From JBBDIX01 sp050486225 (GTDB taxonomy: Bacteria > Actinomycetota > Nitriliruptoria > Nitriliruptorales > Nitriliruptoraceae): a stretch of 64,000 nt of DNA. The notes beneath the pieces were generated by a model. That model saw nothing but the letters and a program-made list of their open reading frames with translations, searched no databases and had not been told where the DNA came from. The stretch spans positions 62,001 to 126,000 of the forward strand of contig JBJHCV010000006.1 of the NCBI GenBank assembly GCA_050486225.1. Direction: 5' to 3'. Made by a program: the position numbers and the translations under genes. This document shows, piece after piece, positions 11,402 to 18,673 of the stretch. Each line of letters starts with the position of its first letter. Position 1 is the stretch's first letter.

Positions 11402-11433
11402 TTGACATCCCACCTTCTCGAACATATGTTCGA
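11402..11433 (+). promoter_or_regulatory. LexA (SOS) box overlapping the promoter of the HNH endonuclease
   Basis: TTGACA (11402-11407) and TATGTT (11425-11430) have a 17-base spacer, the best promoter in the window. The perfect 16-base palindrome TCGAACATATGTTCGA (11418-11433) covers the -10. This is the actinobacterial SOS box consensus (GAACNNNNGTTC core). Predicted RNA start is about 11437, the A of the ATG, so the mRNA is probably leaderless. Confidence 0.85.
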
Positions 11434-11436
11434 CTC

Positions 11437-12948
11437 ATGCCCACCCACCCCGCCCCCACCTCCATCCCGACCGCCCCACGACGGTCGGCCGCCCGGCGCG
11501 TCCACGCCTGCACCCCCTACCCGACCCACCGCGCCACCCGCCCGGTGATCGCCGCCGAGGACCGAACGGCATTCACCACCGACCCGCACTCCTCCACACC
11601 CGATGCCCCCACACCCGACCGCCCACGCCTGCGCGACGCGGTCACCGCCCTCACCCAGCAGGTCTCCGCGCTACACGCCACGATCGACGACGTGGACGAC
11701 CACGCCGGATCGACCCAGGCACTCGTGGAACTGCTCGGCGCCATCGACCGGGCGCAGGCCGCCGCGATGCGCGTGGCGTCCGGCATCGACGCGTCACGCT
11801 CCCTGCGCGACAACGGTCTGCCGCTGGCCGACGTGCTGGCGATGTCCACGCGGTTCACCACCCACGACCGCCGCACCTTCAACCGGGTCGCCCGGCGCCT
11901 GCACGCGCTTCCCCACCTGCAGGCCGCGTTCCACGCCGGACGCGTCGGACCGTCCGAGGTCCGCGCCATCACCGCAGAACTGCACGGACTCGACGAGAAG
12001 CACCGTGACCGCATCGACGCGACGTTCGCCGACCCCGCCGCGGTGGACGGGCTCACCGCCGACCGGGTGATCGAACGGATCCGCGACCAGGCCGACACCA
12101 TCCGCGCCGCACGACTGGCCGAGGATCGTGACGTGCGCTCCATCGAGCGCCGCTTCCTGTCGGTCCGGCCGCAGATGGACGGCGCCCTCACGCTGTACGC
12201 AGAACTGGACGCGGAGGCCGGCGCCACCCTGCTCGAGGCGCTGGAGGCCGCCTCCCCGTCCGTGTCCAGCGGTTCCCGCGACCACACCCGCGACGCGATC
12301 GACGACCCGCACGCCTACGACCACCGGACCCGCGACCACTACGAACGCGCCCGCATCCACCGCTCCCGGGCCCGTCAGCGCGCCGACGGACTCGTCCGCC
12401 TCGCCGAGTCGTTCCTGGGCGGTGGCCCGAACGGTCGTCGCCCCCGGCCCCGCGTCAACGTCGTCACCGACATCAGCACGCTCACCGGCGACACCCCACA
12501 GGCCCGCGCCGCACGGCTGCTCTGGCAGACCCATGCCCCGAGCGTGTCGCTGACCCCCACGGCGGCCCGCCGCCTCGCGTCCGACGCCGACCTGCAGTTC
12601 CTGCTCACCGACGGCACAAGGATCCTGGGCGTCACCCGCCCCACCACGGTCATCCCGTCACGCGTCCGCGTGGCGGTCACCACCCGCGACCAGGGCTGCC
12701 GGTTCCCCGGCTGCACCGCACCAATCGCCTGGTGCGACCTGCACCACGTGATCCCCCGCGAACAGGGCGGCCACACCACGGTCGACAACCTGGTCGCGGT
12801 CTGTCGCAGGCATCACACCGCCGTCACCCTCGGCCGATGGCGCCTCACCATGGACGAACACGCCACCGTCACCGTCCGCCGCGGCCGCCGCCGCGCCACC
12901 AGCCTCCCCGGCCTCAGCCCACCCCCACCCCGCGCCAACGCCCCCTGA
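11437..12948 (+). CDS. HNH endonuclease with DUF222 domain (13E12 repeat family)
   Basis: A 503-residue protein with the layout of the actinobacterial 13E12/REP13E12 family. It has a Pro/Thr-rich N-terminus, a helical DUF222 domain (about 65-350) and an HNH nuclease motif: CRFPGC (Cys421, Cys426), CDLHHVIP (His436, His437), GGHTTVDNL and CRRHH (Cys456, His459, His460). Structural cysteines and catalytic histidines are all present. The ATG at 11437 has no Shine-Dalgarno and coincides with the predicted RNA start. A perfect LexA box lies on its promoter, so it should be induced by DNA damage, as reported for M. tuberculosis 13E12 genes. The biological role of the family is not settled. The C-terminus after the nuclease is low-complexity Arg/Pro. 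Confidence 0.88.
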   Translation: MPTHPAPTSIPTAPRRSAARRVHACTPYPTHRATRPVIAAEDRTAFTTDPHSSTPDAPTPDRPRLRDAVTALTQQVSALHATIDDVDDHAGSTQALVELLGAIDRAQAAAMRVASGIDASRSLRDNGLPLADVLAMSTRFTTHDRRTFNRVARRLHALPHLQAAFHAGRVGPSEVRAITAELHGLDEKHRDRIDATFADPAAVDGLTADRVIERIRDQADTIRAARLAEDRDVRSIERRFLSVRPQMDGALTLYAELDAEAGATLLEALEAASPSVSSGSRDHTRDAIDDPHAYDHRTRDHYERARIHRSRARQRADGLVRLAESFLGGGPNGRRPRPRVNVVTDISTLTGDTPQARAARLLWQTHAPSVSLTPTAARRLASDADLQFLLTDGTRILGVTRPTTVIPSRVRVAVTTRDQGCRFPGCTAPIAWCDLHHVIPREQGGHTTVDNLVAVCRRHHTAVTLGRWRLTMDEHATVTVRRGRRRATSLPGLSPPPPRANAP

Positions 12949-13243
12949 GCACCTCCCGGGTGTCGGTCTCATCATGGATCCCGCGCACCCCGTCGAGTTC
13001 GAGGCCCTCATCGCCGACACGCCGAGACATGTGGCGCTTCTGTGGGTGTGCTCGTGTCCGGAGTGGCGCCGCAACTGACCACACCCCTGACGTTCGAGTT
13101 GGTGATCTCCACGTTCCTCGTCGACTTCGTTGATCCCCCGTGCGACCTTGCCGGCGCGCGTCGTGCGGTGGTCAGGTGTCAATGGACCCTTGTCGTCACC
13201 CGTGACGGCTCGCATCCTCCGCCTCAAGGGGGAGGTGAGTCGG
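12949..13243 (+). other. Intergenic region, no supported gene
   Basis: Nearly 300 bases between the endonuclease and a small membrane protein. A 34-codon plus-strand frame (12974-13078, beginning MDPAHPVEFE and containing CSCPEWRR) could be a gene remnant but has no clear ribosome site. CGTCACCCGTGACG at 13194-13207 is a short inverted repeat that could be an operator for the downstream gene. Nothing else is supported. Confidence 0.4.
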
Positions 13244-13657
13244 ATGCGGGTCGCGTGGATGCTCCAGATCGCCGTGGTCCTGTTCTCGCCGCCTGCGTGG
13301 TACGCGTGGCGTCACCGTGACGAGCCGCGGCGCGCCCTGTCGGGTGCAGCCCTGGTGCTCACCGGCATGTACGCCGCCTTCTTCGCGATGTTCGCGATCG
13401 GCGAGACGTTCACGGATCCGGGCGGGTGGGCAGCGGTCGGCTCGACGGCAGCGTGGCTCGTGCCGCTGGTCGTGCTCGGCTGGCGGCGCCCACGCGCCGC
13501 CGGGCTGATGCTCCTCGCGCTGGCGTGCCTGCCCACGGCCCTGTCACTGCTCGATGCTCCGGGACCGGGAACCCCGGGTTGGGGCATCGCCGTCGTGACC
13601 CTGCCGGCGGCGATCATCGGGGGGCTGCACCTGGTCGCAGCTTCCCGCCACGAGTGA
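13244..13657 (+). CDS. Small membrane protein, unknown function
   Basis: A 137-residue hydrophobic protein with about five predicted membrane segments (near residues 3-20, 32-52, 62-80, 87-105 and 112-130). The ATG at 13244 is chosen because GGGGGAGG lies 8 bases upstream and the first membrane segment follows at once. The open frame extends upstream to 13130 but that part looks non-coding. It shares a pattern with the next gene: a short acidic FAIGE/FAVAE motif after one segment, a Gly-Trp loop, and a W-RRPR/A-RPR motif before a Leu/Gly-rich helix. The two are therefore probably tandem paralogues. No function is assigned. Confidence 0.65.
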   Translation: MRVAWMLQIAVVLFSPPAWYAWRHRDEPRRALSGAALVLTGMYAAFFAMFAIGETFTDPGGWAAVGSTAAWLVPLVVLGWRRPRAAGLMLLALACLPTALSLLDAPGPGTPGWGIAVVTLPAAIIGGLHLVAASRHE

Positions 13658-13684
13658 CCGAAGCGATCTGTGAGGAGGTTCGAC

Positions 13685-14044
13685 ATGGACGACCAGACGC
13701 AGGTCTCGGCACGTGGACACCGGTGGATCGGGCTGGCGATCCTCGCGTTGCCAACGGCCGTGATCACGCTGTTCGCCGTCGCCGAAGGGATCGGCGGGGA
13801 GCCGGGATGGTGGGGACATCCGATCCAACTGGCCGTGCTGGTGCTGCTCGCGGTCGTTGCCTGGGCGCGTCCACGCATCGGGGGTCCCCTGCTGATCCTG
13901 CTCGGCGTCGTGTTCGTCGGATTCGTGGCGTTCGAGGCGCGGGGAGCGCCGAACCTGGCCGGAGTCGCCATCATCGCGGCACCGTTCATCGCCGCGGGCG
14001 TGTTCTTCACGCTCGCTGGACGCGGGGGTCCGTCGCGTCCGTGA
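13685..14044 (+). CDS. Small membrane protein, unknown function (paralogue of the preceding gene)
   Basis: A 119-residue protein with four predicted membrane helices. The ATG at 13685 has GAGGAGG 6 bases upstream, which beats the in-frame GTG at 13670. Visible landmarks are WIGLAILALPTAVITLFAVAEG, a Gly/Trp loop, VVAWARPRIGGPLLILLG and a final helix LAGVAIIAAPFIAAGVFF. The layout recalls small unnamed membrane families of the DUF7670 type (from memory). It begins 27 bases after the preceding membrane gene, so the two are probably co-transcribed. Function unknown. Confidence 0.65.
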   Translation: MDDQTQVSARGHRWIGLAILALPTAVITLFAVAEGIGGEPGWWGHPIQLAVLVLLAVVAWARPRIGGPLLILLGVVFVGFVAFEARGAPNLAGVAIIAAPFIAAGVFFTLAGRGGPSRP

Positions 14045-14075
14045 CCGTGGGGCCGGCTGGATCGGGACGTCGCGC

Positions 14076-14092
14076 ACGACGTCAGGCGTCGT
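14076..14092 (+). terminator. Possible short terminator hairpin
   Basis: ACGACG-TCAGG-CGTCGT forms a 6-base stem with a 5-base loop, 31 bases after the membrane gene stop. There is no T-tract. The remaining bases up to 14241 show no gene. Confidence 0.25.
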
Positions 14093-14241
14093 CACACGCG
14101 AGGTCGGCGCGTCGTCGAGGCGGGCCCAACGGCTCTGGTGACCGTCCGGAGGCCACCGCACCCTCGGATGGCTGAGCGGTCTGTCCCCGCTCCTCGGACC
14201 GCCGTTGGCTGCAGCGAGAGGACGCACCAGGAGGTGTACAG

Positions 14242-14784
14242 ATGACGGGGAGCCCCAAGGGTCGAGTCCTCGCCACGGCGCTCGTGCTCGCCGCGATGGT
14301 CGCCGGTTGCGCGGACGACACCGCACCTCAGGACACGGACGTCCCCACTGATGTGCCCGACCCGGATGAACCGGCCGACGGTGCCACGGACCTCGCCGAC
14401 GGCCGGCACCCCACCTATCTGCATGGCGTCGATCAGGCCAACAGGACCCTGACCGTCGACGTGATCCAGTTCCTGACCGGACAGGAGGCGATCGACGCCC
14501 ACGACAGGGACCACCCCGAGTCGCCCGGCGGACCACCCAACGACTACTACATCGTGAACGTCAACCCGCGGCTGCGCACCCTCGACGTCGCCCCCGACGT
14601 CACCGTGGCTCTGGTCCGACTCCACGAGGACGGCGATGCCGATCTCGACCCGGGATCCTGGGACGAACTCTCCGACTACCTCGCCGTCAACCCGCCTGAC
14701 GACGACAGGCTGTCCTGGAACCCCTACTGGGTGACCCTGGAGGGCGGCATCGTCGTCGCCATCGAGGAGCAGTACCTGCCGTGA
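14242..14784 (+). CDS. Secreted lipoprotein, conserved hypothetical
   Basis: A 180-residue protein with a type II signal peptide: basic start, hydrophobic run ATALVLAAMVAGC and lipobox cysteine at residue 23. An Asp/Pro-rich linker follows (about 25-55). The mature domain contains NRTLTVDVIQFLTGQEAI, PPNDYYIVNVNPRLRTLDV and, at the end, NPYWVTLEGG and AIEEQYLP. This pattern is familiar from a widespread but unnamed actinobacterial extracytoplasmic family (from memory). AGGAGG lies 7 bases before the ATG at 14242. Many acidic residues suit a surface-exposed protein. It is convergent with the SRPBCC gene. Confidence 0.75.
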   Translation: MTGSPKGRVLATALVLAAMVAGCADDTAPQDTDVPTDVPDPDEPADGATDLADGRHPTYLHGVDQANRTLTVDVIQFLTGQEAIDAHDRDHPESPGGPPNDYYIVNVNPRLRTLDVAPDVTVALVRLHEDGDADLDPGSWDELSDYLAVNPPDDDRLSWNPYWVTLEGGIVVAIEEQYLP

Positions 14785-14815
14785 CGCGTTGCGCACGACC
14801 TGCTCGGACGGAACG

Positions 14816-15268
14816 TCAGGCGTCGTGTTCGCAGGCGCGGGCGATGTCGTCGAGGTCTGCGGCGAGCGCCTTGCGCGTCGCGGAGGCGAACAGTCGCCCT
14901 AGCGTGGCCGCCACGATCCTGCCGCCGAGTCCTGACGGCTGACCGGAGAACGTCATGGTGACGGTCGTGCCGTCACCGTCCGGGACGACGAGGAACTCGC
15001 TGCGGTAGTGGGTGCCGCTGCTGTCCGCCTCGACGACGTAGGAGCGTGGCGGGTCGACCGCGGTGACCTCCATGGTCTCCGTCGCGGTGCGCCCCATCAT
15101 GGTGCGCGTCTCCGTCCAGCGTGTGCCGACGTCGAACCCGCTGCCGGTGTGCAGTTCGACCGCCTCGATGGCGCCGATGACGTCGGGCGAGTGCTCCAGG
15201 TCGGTCAGCACCGCCCAGATGCGCTCCGGTGGGGCGGCGACGTGGCGGCTGACGGTCATCGTGTGCAT
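14816..15268 (-). CDS. SRPBCC (START-like) domain protein
   Basis: A 150-residue helix-grip protein of the polyketide cyclase / CoxG-like group that binds hydrophobic ligands. The N-terminus VSRHVAAPPERIWAVLTDLEHSP is typical of the superfamily, followed by GTRWTETRTMMGRTATETMEV and the C-terminal helix GRIVAATLGRLFASATRKAL. The ATG at 15268 has GGGAG 4 bases upstream; a second ATG lies three codons later. The gene starts 25 bases after the methyltransferase stop, so the two probably form one transcript. No ligand can be named. Confidence 0.8.
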   Translation of the reverse strand: MHTMTVSRHVAAPPERIWAVLTDLEHSPDVIGAIEAVELHTGSGFDVGTRWTETRTMMGRTATETMEVTAVDPPRSYVVEADSSGTHYRSEFLVVPDGDGTTVTMTFSGQPSGLGGRIVAATLGRLFASATRKALAADLDDIARACEHDA

Positions 15269-15293
15269 CCGGCTCCCACCGTTCGGCGACGGC

Positions 15294-15935
15294 TCACCGT
15301 ATCCCCGGAGCGTGTTGATCCCGTCGTTCGAGCAGGAAGCAGGCGACGTGACGGGACTGGTGGCCGAAACGCGTGATCGTGAAGTCGTCACCAAACAGTC
15401 TTTCCTCCTCCCCCGGCTCCAGTCCTGGCGCGACCCGGGACGGTCCGGACAGGCTCATCCACGGCAGGTCGTCACGGGCGACGTGGAAGCACCACAGGAG
15501 AAACAGCGCCCCGGGACGGGCCAGCTGCGTCACGTTGCGGGCGAGGGCGGCACGGCCCGGACCGGACAGGTCGTCCAGGGTCCCGAAGTCGACCAGCAGG
15601 TCGAACGGACCGTCGAGCACGTCGAGCAGCGGCTGGGTGAGGTCCGCCTCCACGAACCGGCAGTGGTCGGCGACGCCGACCTGCTCGGCCCGGGCGCGCG
15701 CGTGACGCAGCGCCACCGGCGAGAAGTCGACCCCGGTCACGTCGAACCCGGCTTCTGCGAGGTGCACGACGTTGGCGCCCGTGCCGCACCCGAGGTCGAC
15801 GGCGCGCGGATGGGTCGCCGGGGTCGCGGTGCCCCCGGCCAGCAGCGTGCGCAGGTCGTCACGGACGCCCACGGAGTCCCAGGGGGCCCACGATCGGTAC
15901 ATCGCGTCGTAGGCACGTCGACCGACCACGGCCAT
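15294..15935 (-). CDS. Class I SAM-dependent methyltransferase
   Basis: A 213-residue Rossmann-fold protein with the SAM motif I VDLGCGTGANVVHLAEAG (about 47-64), motif II VTGVDFS, and FVEADLTQP and LLVDFGTLDDLSG as later motifs. It resembles small class I methyltransferases such as tellurite-resistance TehB-like or thiopurine-type enzymes, but the substrate cannot be read from sequence. The ATG at 15935 is the first methionine after an untranslatable stretch; the preceding AAGGGG is too close for a normal ribosome site, so a start at the later ATG (15902) is possible. It lies between an SdpI-like gene and the SRPBCC gene in the same direction. Confidence 0.8.
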   Translation of the reverse strand: MAVVGRRAYDAMYRSWAPWDSVGVRDDLRTLLAGGTATPATHPRAVDLGCGTGANVVHLAEAGFDVTGVDFSPVALRHARARAEQVGVADHCRFVEADLTQPLLDVLDGPFDLLVDFGTLDDLSGPGRAALARNVTQLARPGALFLLWCFHVARDDLPWMSLSGPSRVAPGLEPGEEERLFGDDFTITRFGHQSRHVACFLLERRDQHAPGIR

Positions 15936-15969
15936 CCCCTTCGGCTCAGGGATGCGGACGCTGGCGACG

Positions 15970-16374
15970 CTACACCGGGGGGTGGCCTCCCGGCGGGGTT
16001 CCGTCGGTCTCGCCGCGGTTGACGCGAGCTGCGATGCGGTGTCCACGGACCCCTGCGGCCACCACGAGGGCGAGGGTGGCCGCGGCACCGCCGAGCACGA
16101 TCACGGCGAGCGTCGCGTCGTCGGACGGGCGCACGACCAGGACGGCGACGGCGGTGCACAGCAGGACGACGCCTGCGGCCTTCACGTGACGTGCCGTCGC
16201 GTCGTGTGCGGCGTGCCACGCGGCGTCGCTTCGCATCGTCTCGTGGGTGCGCAGGCCCGCGACCCAGTTGCGTCGCAGCGTGCCGGCGGCCTGACGGCGT
16301 CCCACCTCGAACAGCACGACCCCGGCGACGGACAGCGTGACGGTGAGGATCCAGATCCCGACGGCGGGTCCCAT
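15970..16374 (-). CDS. SdpI-like small membrane protein
   Basis: A 134-residue protein with three predicted membrane helices (about 4-24, 64-82 and 88-108). Between the first two lies NWVAGLRTHETMRSDAAWHAAHDAT, here cited in part, which matches the GxRTxxTxxSDxxWxxxH signature of the SdpI C-terminal domain. SdpI of Bacillus gives immunity to the SdpC toxin, but most family members have no known toxin partner and none is visible here. AGGGAG precedes the ATG at 16374. It starts a likely three-gene transcript with the methyltransferase and SRPBCC genes. Confidence 0.7.
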   Translation of the reverse strand: MGPAVGIWILTVTLSVAGVVLFEVGRRQAAGTLRRNWVAGLRTHETMRSDAAWHAAHDATARHVKAAGVVLLCTAVAVLVVRPSDDATLAVIVLGGAAATLALVVAAGVRGHRIAARVNRGETDGTPPGGHPPV

Positions 16375-16435
16375 GACGCTCCCTGCCCACCGGTCGGGGC
16401 GAGACCTCAGACGTCGGCGTGTTCACGACGATGTG

Positions 16436-16519
16436 TGCGCGAGGGGGGACTTGAACCCCCATGTCCGTTAGGACACACGGCCCTCAACCGTGCGCGTCTG
16501 CCAATTCCGCCACTCGCGC
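16436..16519 (-). tRNA. tRNA-Leu (anticodon GAG)
   Basis: An 84-base class II tRNA. Acceptor stem GCGCGAG/CTCGCGC, D arm beginning TGGCGGAATTGGCAGACGC, anticodon stem CACGG/CCGTG with loop TTGAGGG (anticodon GAG, reading CUC/CUU), a long variable arm, and T arm GGGGGTTCAAGTCCCCC. The CCA end is not encoded. Confidence 0.97.
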
Positions 16520-16524
16520 GTGGA

Positions 16525-16544
16525 CACCGCCGGAGACGGCGGTG
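16525..16544 (-). terminator. Hairpin between the SBP gene and tRNA-Leu
   Basis: CACCGCC-GGAGAC-GGCGGTG is a perfect 7-base stem with a 6-base loop. On the minus strand it follows the solute-binding protein gene (stop at 16606) and precedes tRNA-Leu, so it fits a terminator of the long uvrC-to-SBP gene train or a processing element of the tRNA leader. Confidence 0.5.
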
Positions 16545-16605
16545 AAGGCCGGAGGGTAGCCGTTGCCAGGGGGACCCGCGAAACGTCCCACGGGCGCTGC
16601 TGCCG

Positions 16606-18276
16606 TCAGCCGAGCGTCACCCGGGACAGGTCCGCAGGGCCGAATGCGGGCCACGTGAGCCCCTGCACGTCCGGGCCGATGACCAGTGCGTGGTGGTAGT
16701 ACAGCAGCGGCAGCACGGGCATCTGGTCGAGGATTCGCGCCTCGGCCTCACGCCATCGCACGATGGCCGTCCCGGGGAACGGCGACTCGAGCGCGGCGTC
16801 AAGCAGTGCGTCGACCTCCGGGTCGGAGAACCCGGTGAGGTTGTCGGCGCCCAGACTGTCGGTGTGGAAGAGCGGGTGCAGGTAGGAGCCCGGGTTCGGT
16901 TCGGTCGGTTGCCAGCCGAGTCGGAAGAAGCCGACCTCGCCGCGTGACACGTTGCGCAGGAACACCTGCAGGTCCTGGGCACGCATCACCACCTGCACGT
17001 CGAGCGCCGACTCGATCTGGGCGGCCATCTGTTCGGCGATGGAGGCGTGGGTGGCGCCGCGGTTGTGTGTCAGGGTCAGCGTGGGGACGGTCTCCTCGCG
17101 TTCCTCGAGGTCCGCGACGACCTCGTCCCACAGGGCACGGGCAGCGACGGGATCGTGCGCGCAGTACTCGCAGGCGCCGGGGGTCGACCCGGGGATGGAC
17201 GGCGGGACGATCGTGGTGGCGGGGCTGCGGGTGCGTCCGAGCGACTCGGCGAGCGCGGTCCGGTCGACGGCCATGGACAGGGCGCGCCGCACCCGCACGT
17301 CGTCGTAGGGGGCGCGGTCCAGCGTGAACGCGTACAGGTACACGGTCGCGTTCACGGCGTCCACGAGTCCGGGGCCGCGGACCCCTGCCGTCGCGGACCC
17401 GAACACCTCACGGGCCTCCTCGATGCGTTCCGGTGTCACGTGTCCGACGTGCAGCAGACCCGCCTGCAGGTCCTGCCACTGGCGGTCTCCGCCCGGGTCC
17501 GGGTCGTAGACGGTGAACAGCACGTCGTCGACCGTGGGCGGTGCGGGATGTGCGTCGTTGCGTGCCACGCGCACGAACGCGCCCCGTTCGCGAGGCTCGA
17601 GCATCCGGAACGGGCCGTTGCCGATCGGTTGTTCACCGAACCCGTTCGGGTCGAGAAGCGCGGCCTCCGGGACGGGCACGAGACTCGGGTGCGCGAACGA
17701 CGACACGGCGCGGGGACGCAGCGCCGACAGATGGATGACCAAGGTGTGGTCGTCCTCGACGACGACACCGGGGAACCCTCCCCCGGCGCGGGCCTCGTCG
17801 ACACCCTCGACGTCGTCGAGCAGGAAGCCGACGGTGGAACGGTCCGGGCCGGTCTCGTCGACGATCCGCCGAAAGGCACGTTCGAAGTCATACGCCGTCA
17901 CCGGTGTCCCGTCGTGGAACGTCGATCTGCGCAGGGAGAACCGGATGGTGCGGCCGTCCTCGGACACCTGCCACTCACGTGCGGCGGCAGGAACGACCTG
18001 CATGGTGTCGTCGAGTCGGACCAGAGGGTCGAAGATCGCGGCGACGACGAGTTCGCCCTCGTCGTCGACGACGAACGCCGGGTCGATCGACACCGGGTCG
18101 GCCACCATCCCGATGCGCAGGGTTCCCCCGCTGGCGGGCCCGTCGGTGCGATTCTGGTTCGTCGGGGCCGTGGGAGACGGAGTGGGCGCACCACCGGGTT
18201 CGGTCACGGCCGGCGTGCACGCGGCGACGAGCAGGCAGGCCAGCATGACGAGGTGCACCAGGTGACGGTGGGCCAT
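16606..18276 (-). CDS. ABC transporter substrate-binding lipoprotein, family 5 (orphan)
   Basis: A 556-residue extracytoplasmic peptide/oligopeptide-type binding protein. The signal peptide ends in lipobox LVAAC (Cys20) and is followed by a Pro/Thr-rich linker. The SBP_bac_5 fold shows GGTLRIGMVADPVSIDPAF, RTIRFSLRRSTFHDGTPVTAYDF in parts, and RRALSMAVDR. Within ACEYCAHDPVAARAL is a Cys-x2-Cys pair, shared with the second orphan SBP at 21371-23026. No permease or ATPase gene is adjacent, unlike normal dpp/opp operons. The ATG at 18276 has GGAGG 10 bases upstream. It lies 67 bases downstream of secG. The ligand is unknown. Confidence 0.85.
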   Translation of the reverse strand: MAHRHLVHLVMLACLLVAACTPAVTEPGGAPTPSPTAPTNQNRTDGPASGGTLRIGMVADPVSIDPAFVVDDEGELVVAAIFDPLVRLDDTMQVVPAAAREWQVSEDGRTIRFSLRRSTFHDGTPVTAYDFERAFRRIVDETGPDRSTVGFLLDDVEGVDEARAGGGFPGVVVEDDHTLVIHLSALRPRAVSSFAHPSLVPVPEAALLDPNGFGEQPIGNGPFRMLEPRERGAFVRVARNDAHPAPPTVDDVLFTVYDPDPGGDRQWQDLQAGLLHVGHVTPERIEEAREVFGSATAGVRGPGLVDAVNATVYLYAFTLDRAPYDDVRVRRALSMAVDRTALAESLGRTRSPATTIVPPSIPGSTPGACEYCAHDPVAARALWDEVVADLEEREETVPTLTLTHNRGATHASIAEQMAAQIESALDVQVVMRAQDLQVFLRNVSRGEVGFFRLGWQPTEPNPGSYLHPLFHTDSLGADNLTGFSDPEVDALLDAALESPFPGTAIVRWREAEARILDQMPVLPLLYYHHALVIGPDVQGLTWPAFGPADLSRVTLG

Positions 18277-18343
18277 GCGGCCTTCACCTCCACACGGGGT
18301 CACCGGTGACTCCACGTGGGTCCCGGTCGTGCCCCGAGGAGCG

Positions 18344-18571
18344 CTACAGCAGGACGACGAGCAGACAGTTCGTGAGTCCGAACAGCAGCGCAGAGATGAC
18401 CGTGAACCGGTCGAGGTTGCGTTCGACGACCGCAGAGCCCTGCAGTCCCCCGCCCGCGCCGCCGCCGAACATGTCGGAGATGCCACCACCCTGCCCACGG
18501 TGGAGCAGCACGAACCCGATCAGTGTCAGGCCGAGCAGCACGTGCACCGTGACGAGGAAACCGATCAGCAC
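18344..18571 (-). CDS. secG: Preprotein translocase subunit SecG
   Basis: SecG is the small two-helix subunit of the SecYEG channel. The 75-residue protein has helix one (LIGFLVTVHVLLGLTLIGFVLLH), the conserved cytosolic loop RGQGGGISDMFGGGAGGGLQGS and helix two (TVISALLFGLTNCLLVVLL). The start is GTG at 18571 with GGAG 7 bases upstream. It follows the M56 peptidase gene and precedes an SBP gene; in many bacteria secG sits directly behind tpiA, and here blaI and the M56 gene have come between them. Confidence 0.92.
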   Translation of the reverse strand: MLIGFLVTVHVLLGLTLIGFVLLHRGQGGGISDMFGGGAGGGLQGSAVVERNLDRFTVISALLFGLTNCLLVVLL

Positions 18572-18622
18572 GGGAGGACTCCGACTCGGGTGGTGGATCC
18601 TGGCGGCGGATCCGTTGCAGGG

Positions 18623-18651
18623 AGCATACCGGCAGCGGCCACCGCTCTCAG
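18623..18651 (-). promoter_or_regulatory. Possible secG promoter
   Basis: On the minus strand CTGAGA (18651-18646) and TATGCT (18628-18623) are 17 bases apart. The -10 is one of the most A/T-rich elements in this region. It would start RNA near 18616, about 45 bases before secG. Confidence 0.4.
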
Positions 18652-18673
18652 CGGGCCGACGCCGGGGTCACCG

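Noticed and set aside
12658..13227. A 189-codon minus-strand frame overlapping the 3' end of the HNH gene
   Set aside because: It overlaps the HNH catalytic motif region, has no ribosome site and shows no familiar motif.
14082..14120. Similarity between the 14080s and the 3' end of the SRPBCC gene (both contain ACGTCAGGCGTCGT)
   Set aside because: The shared stretch is short and fades; a truncated gene copy could not be supported.
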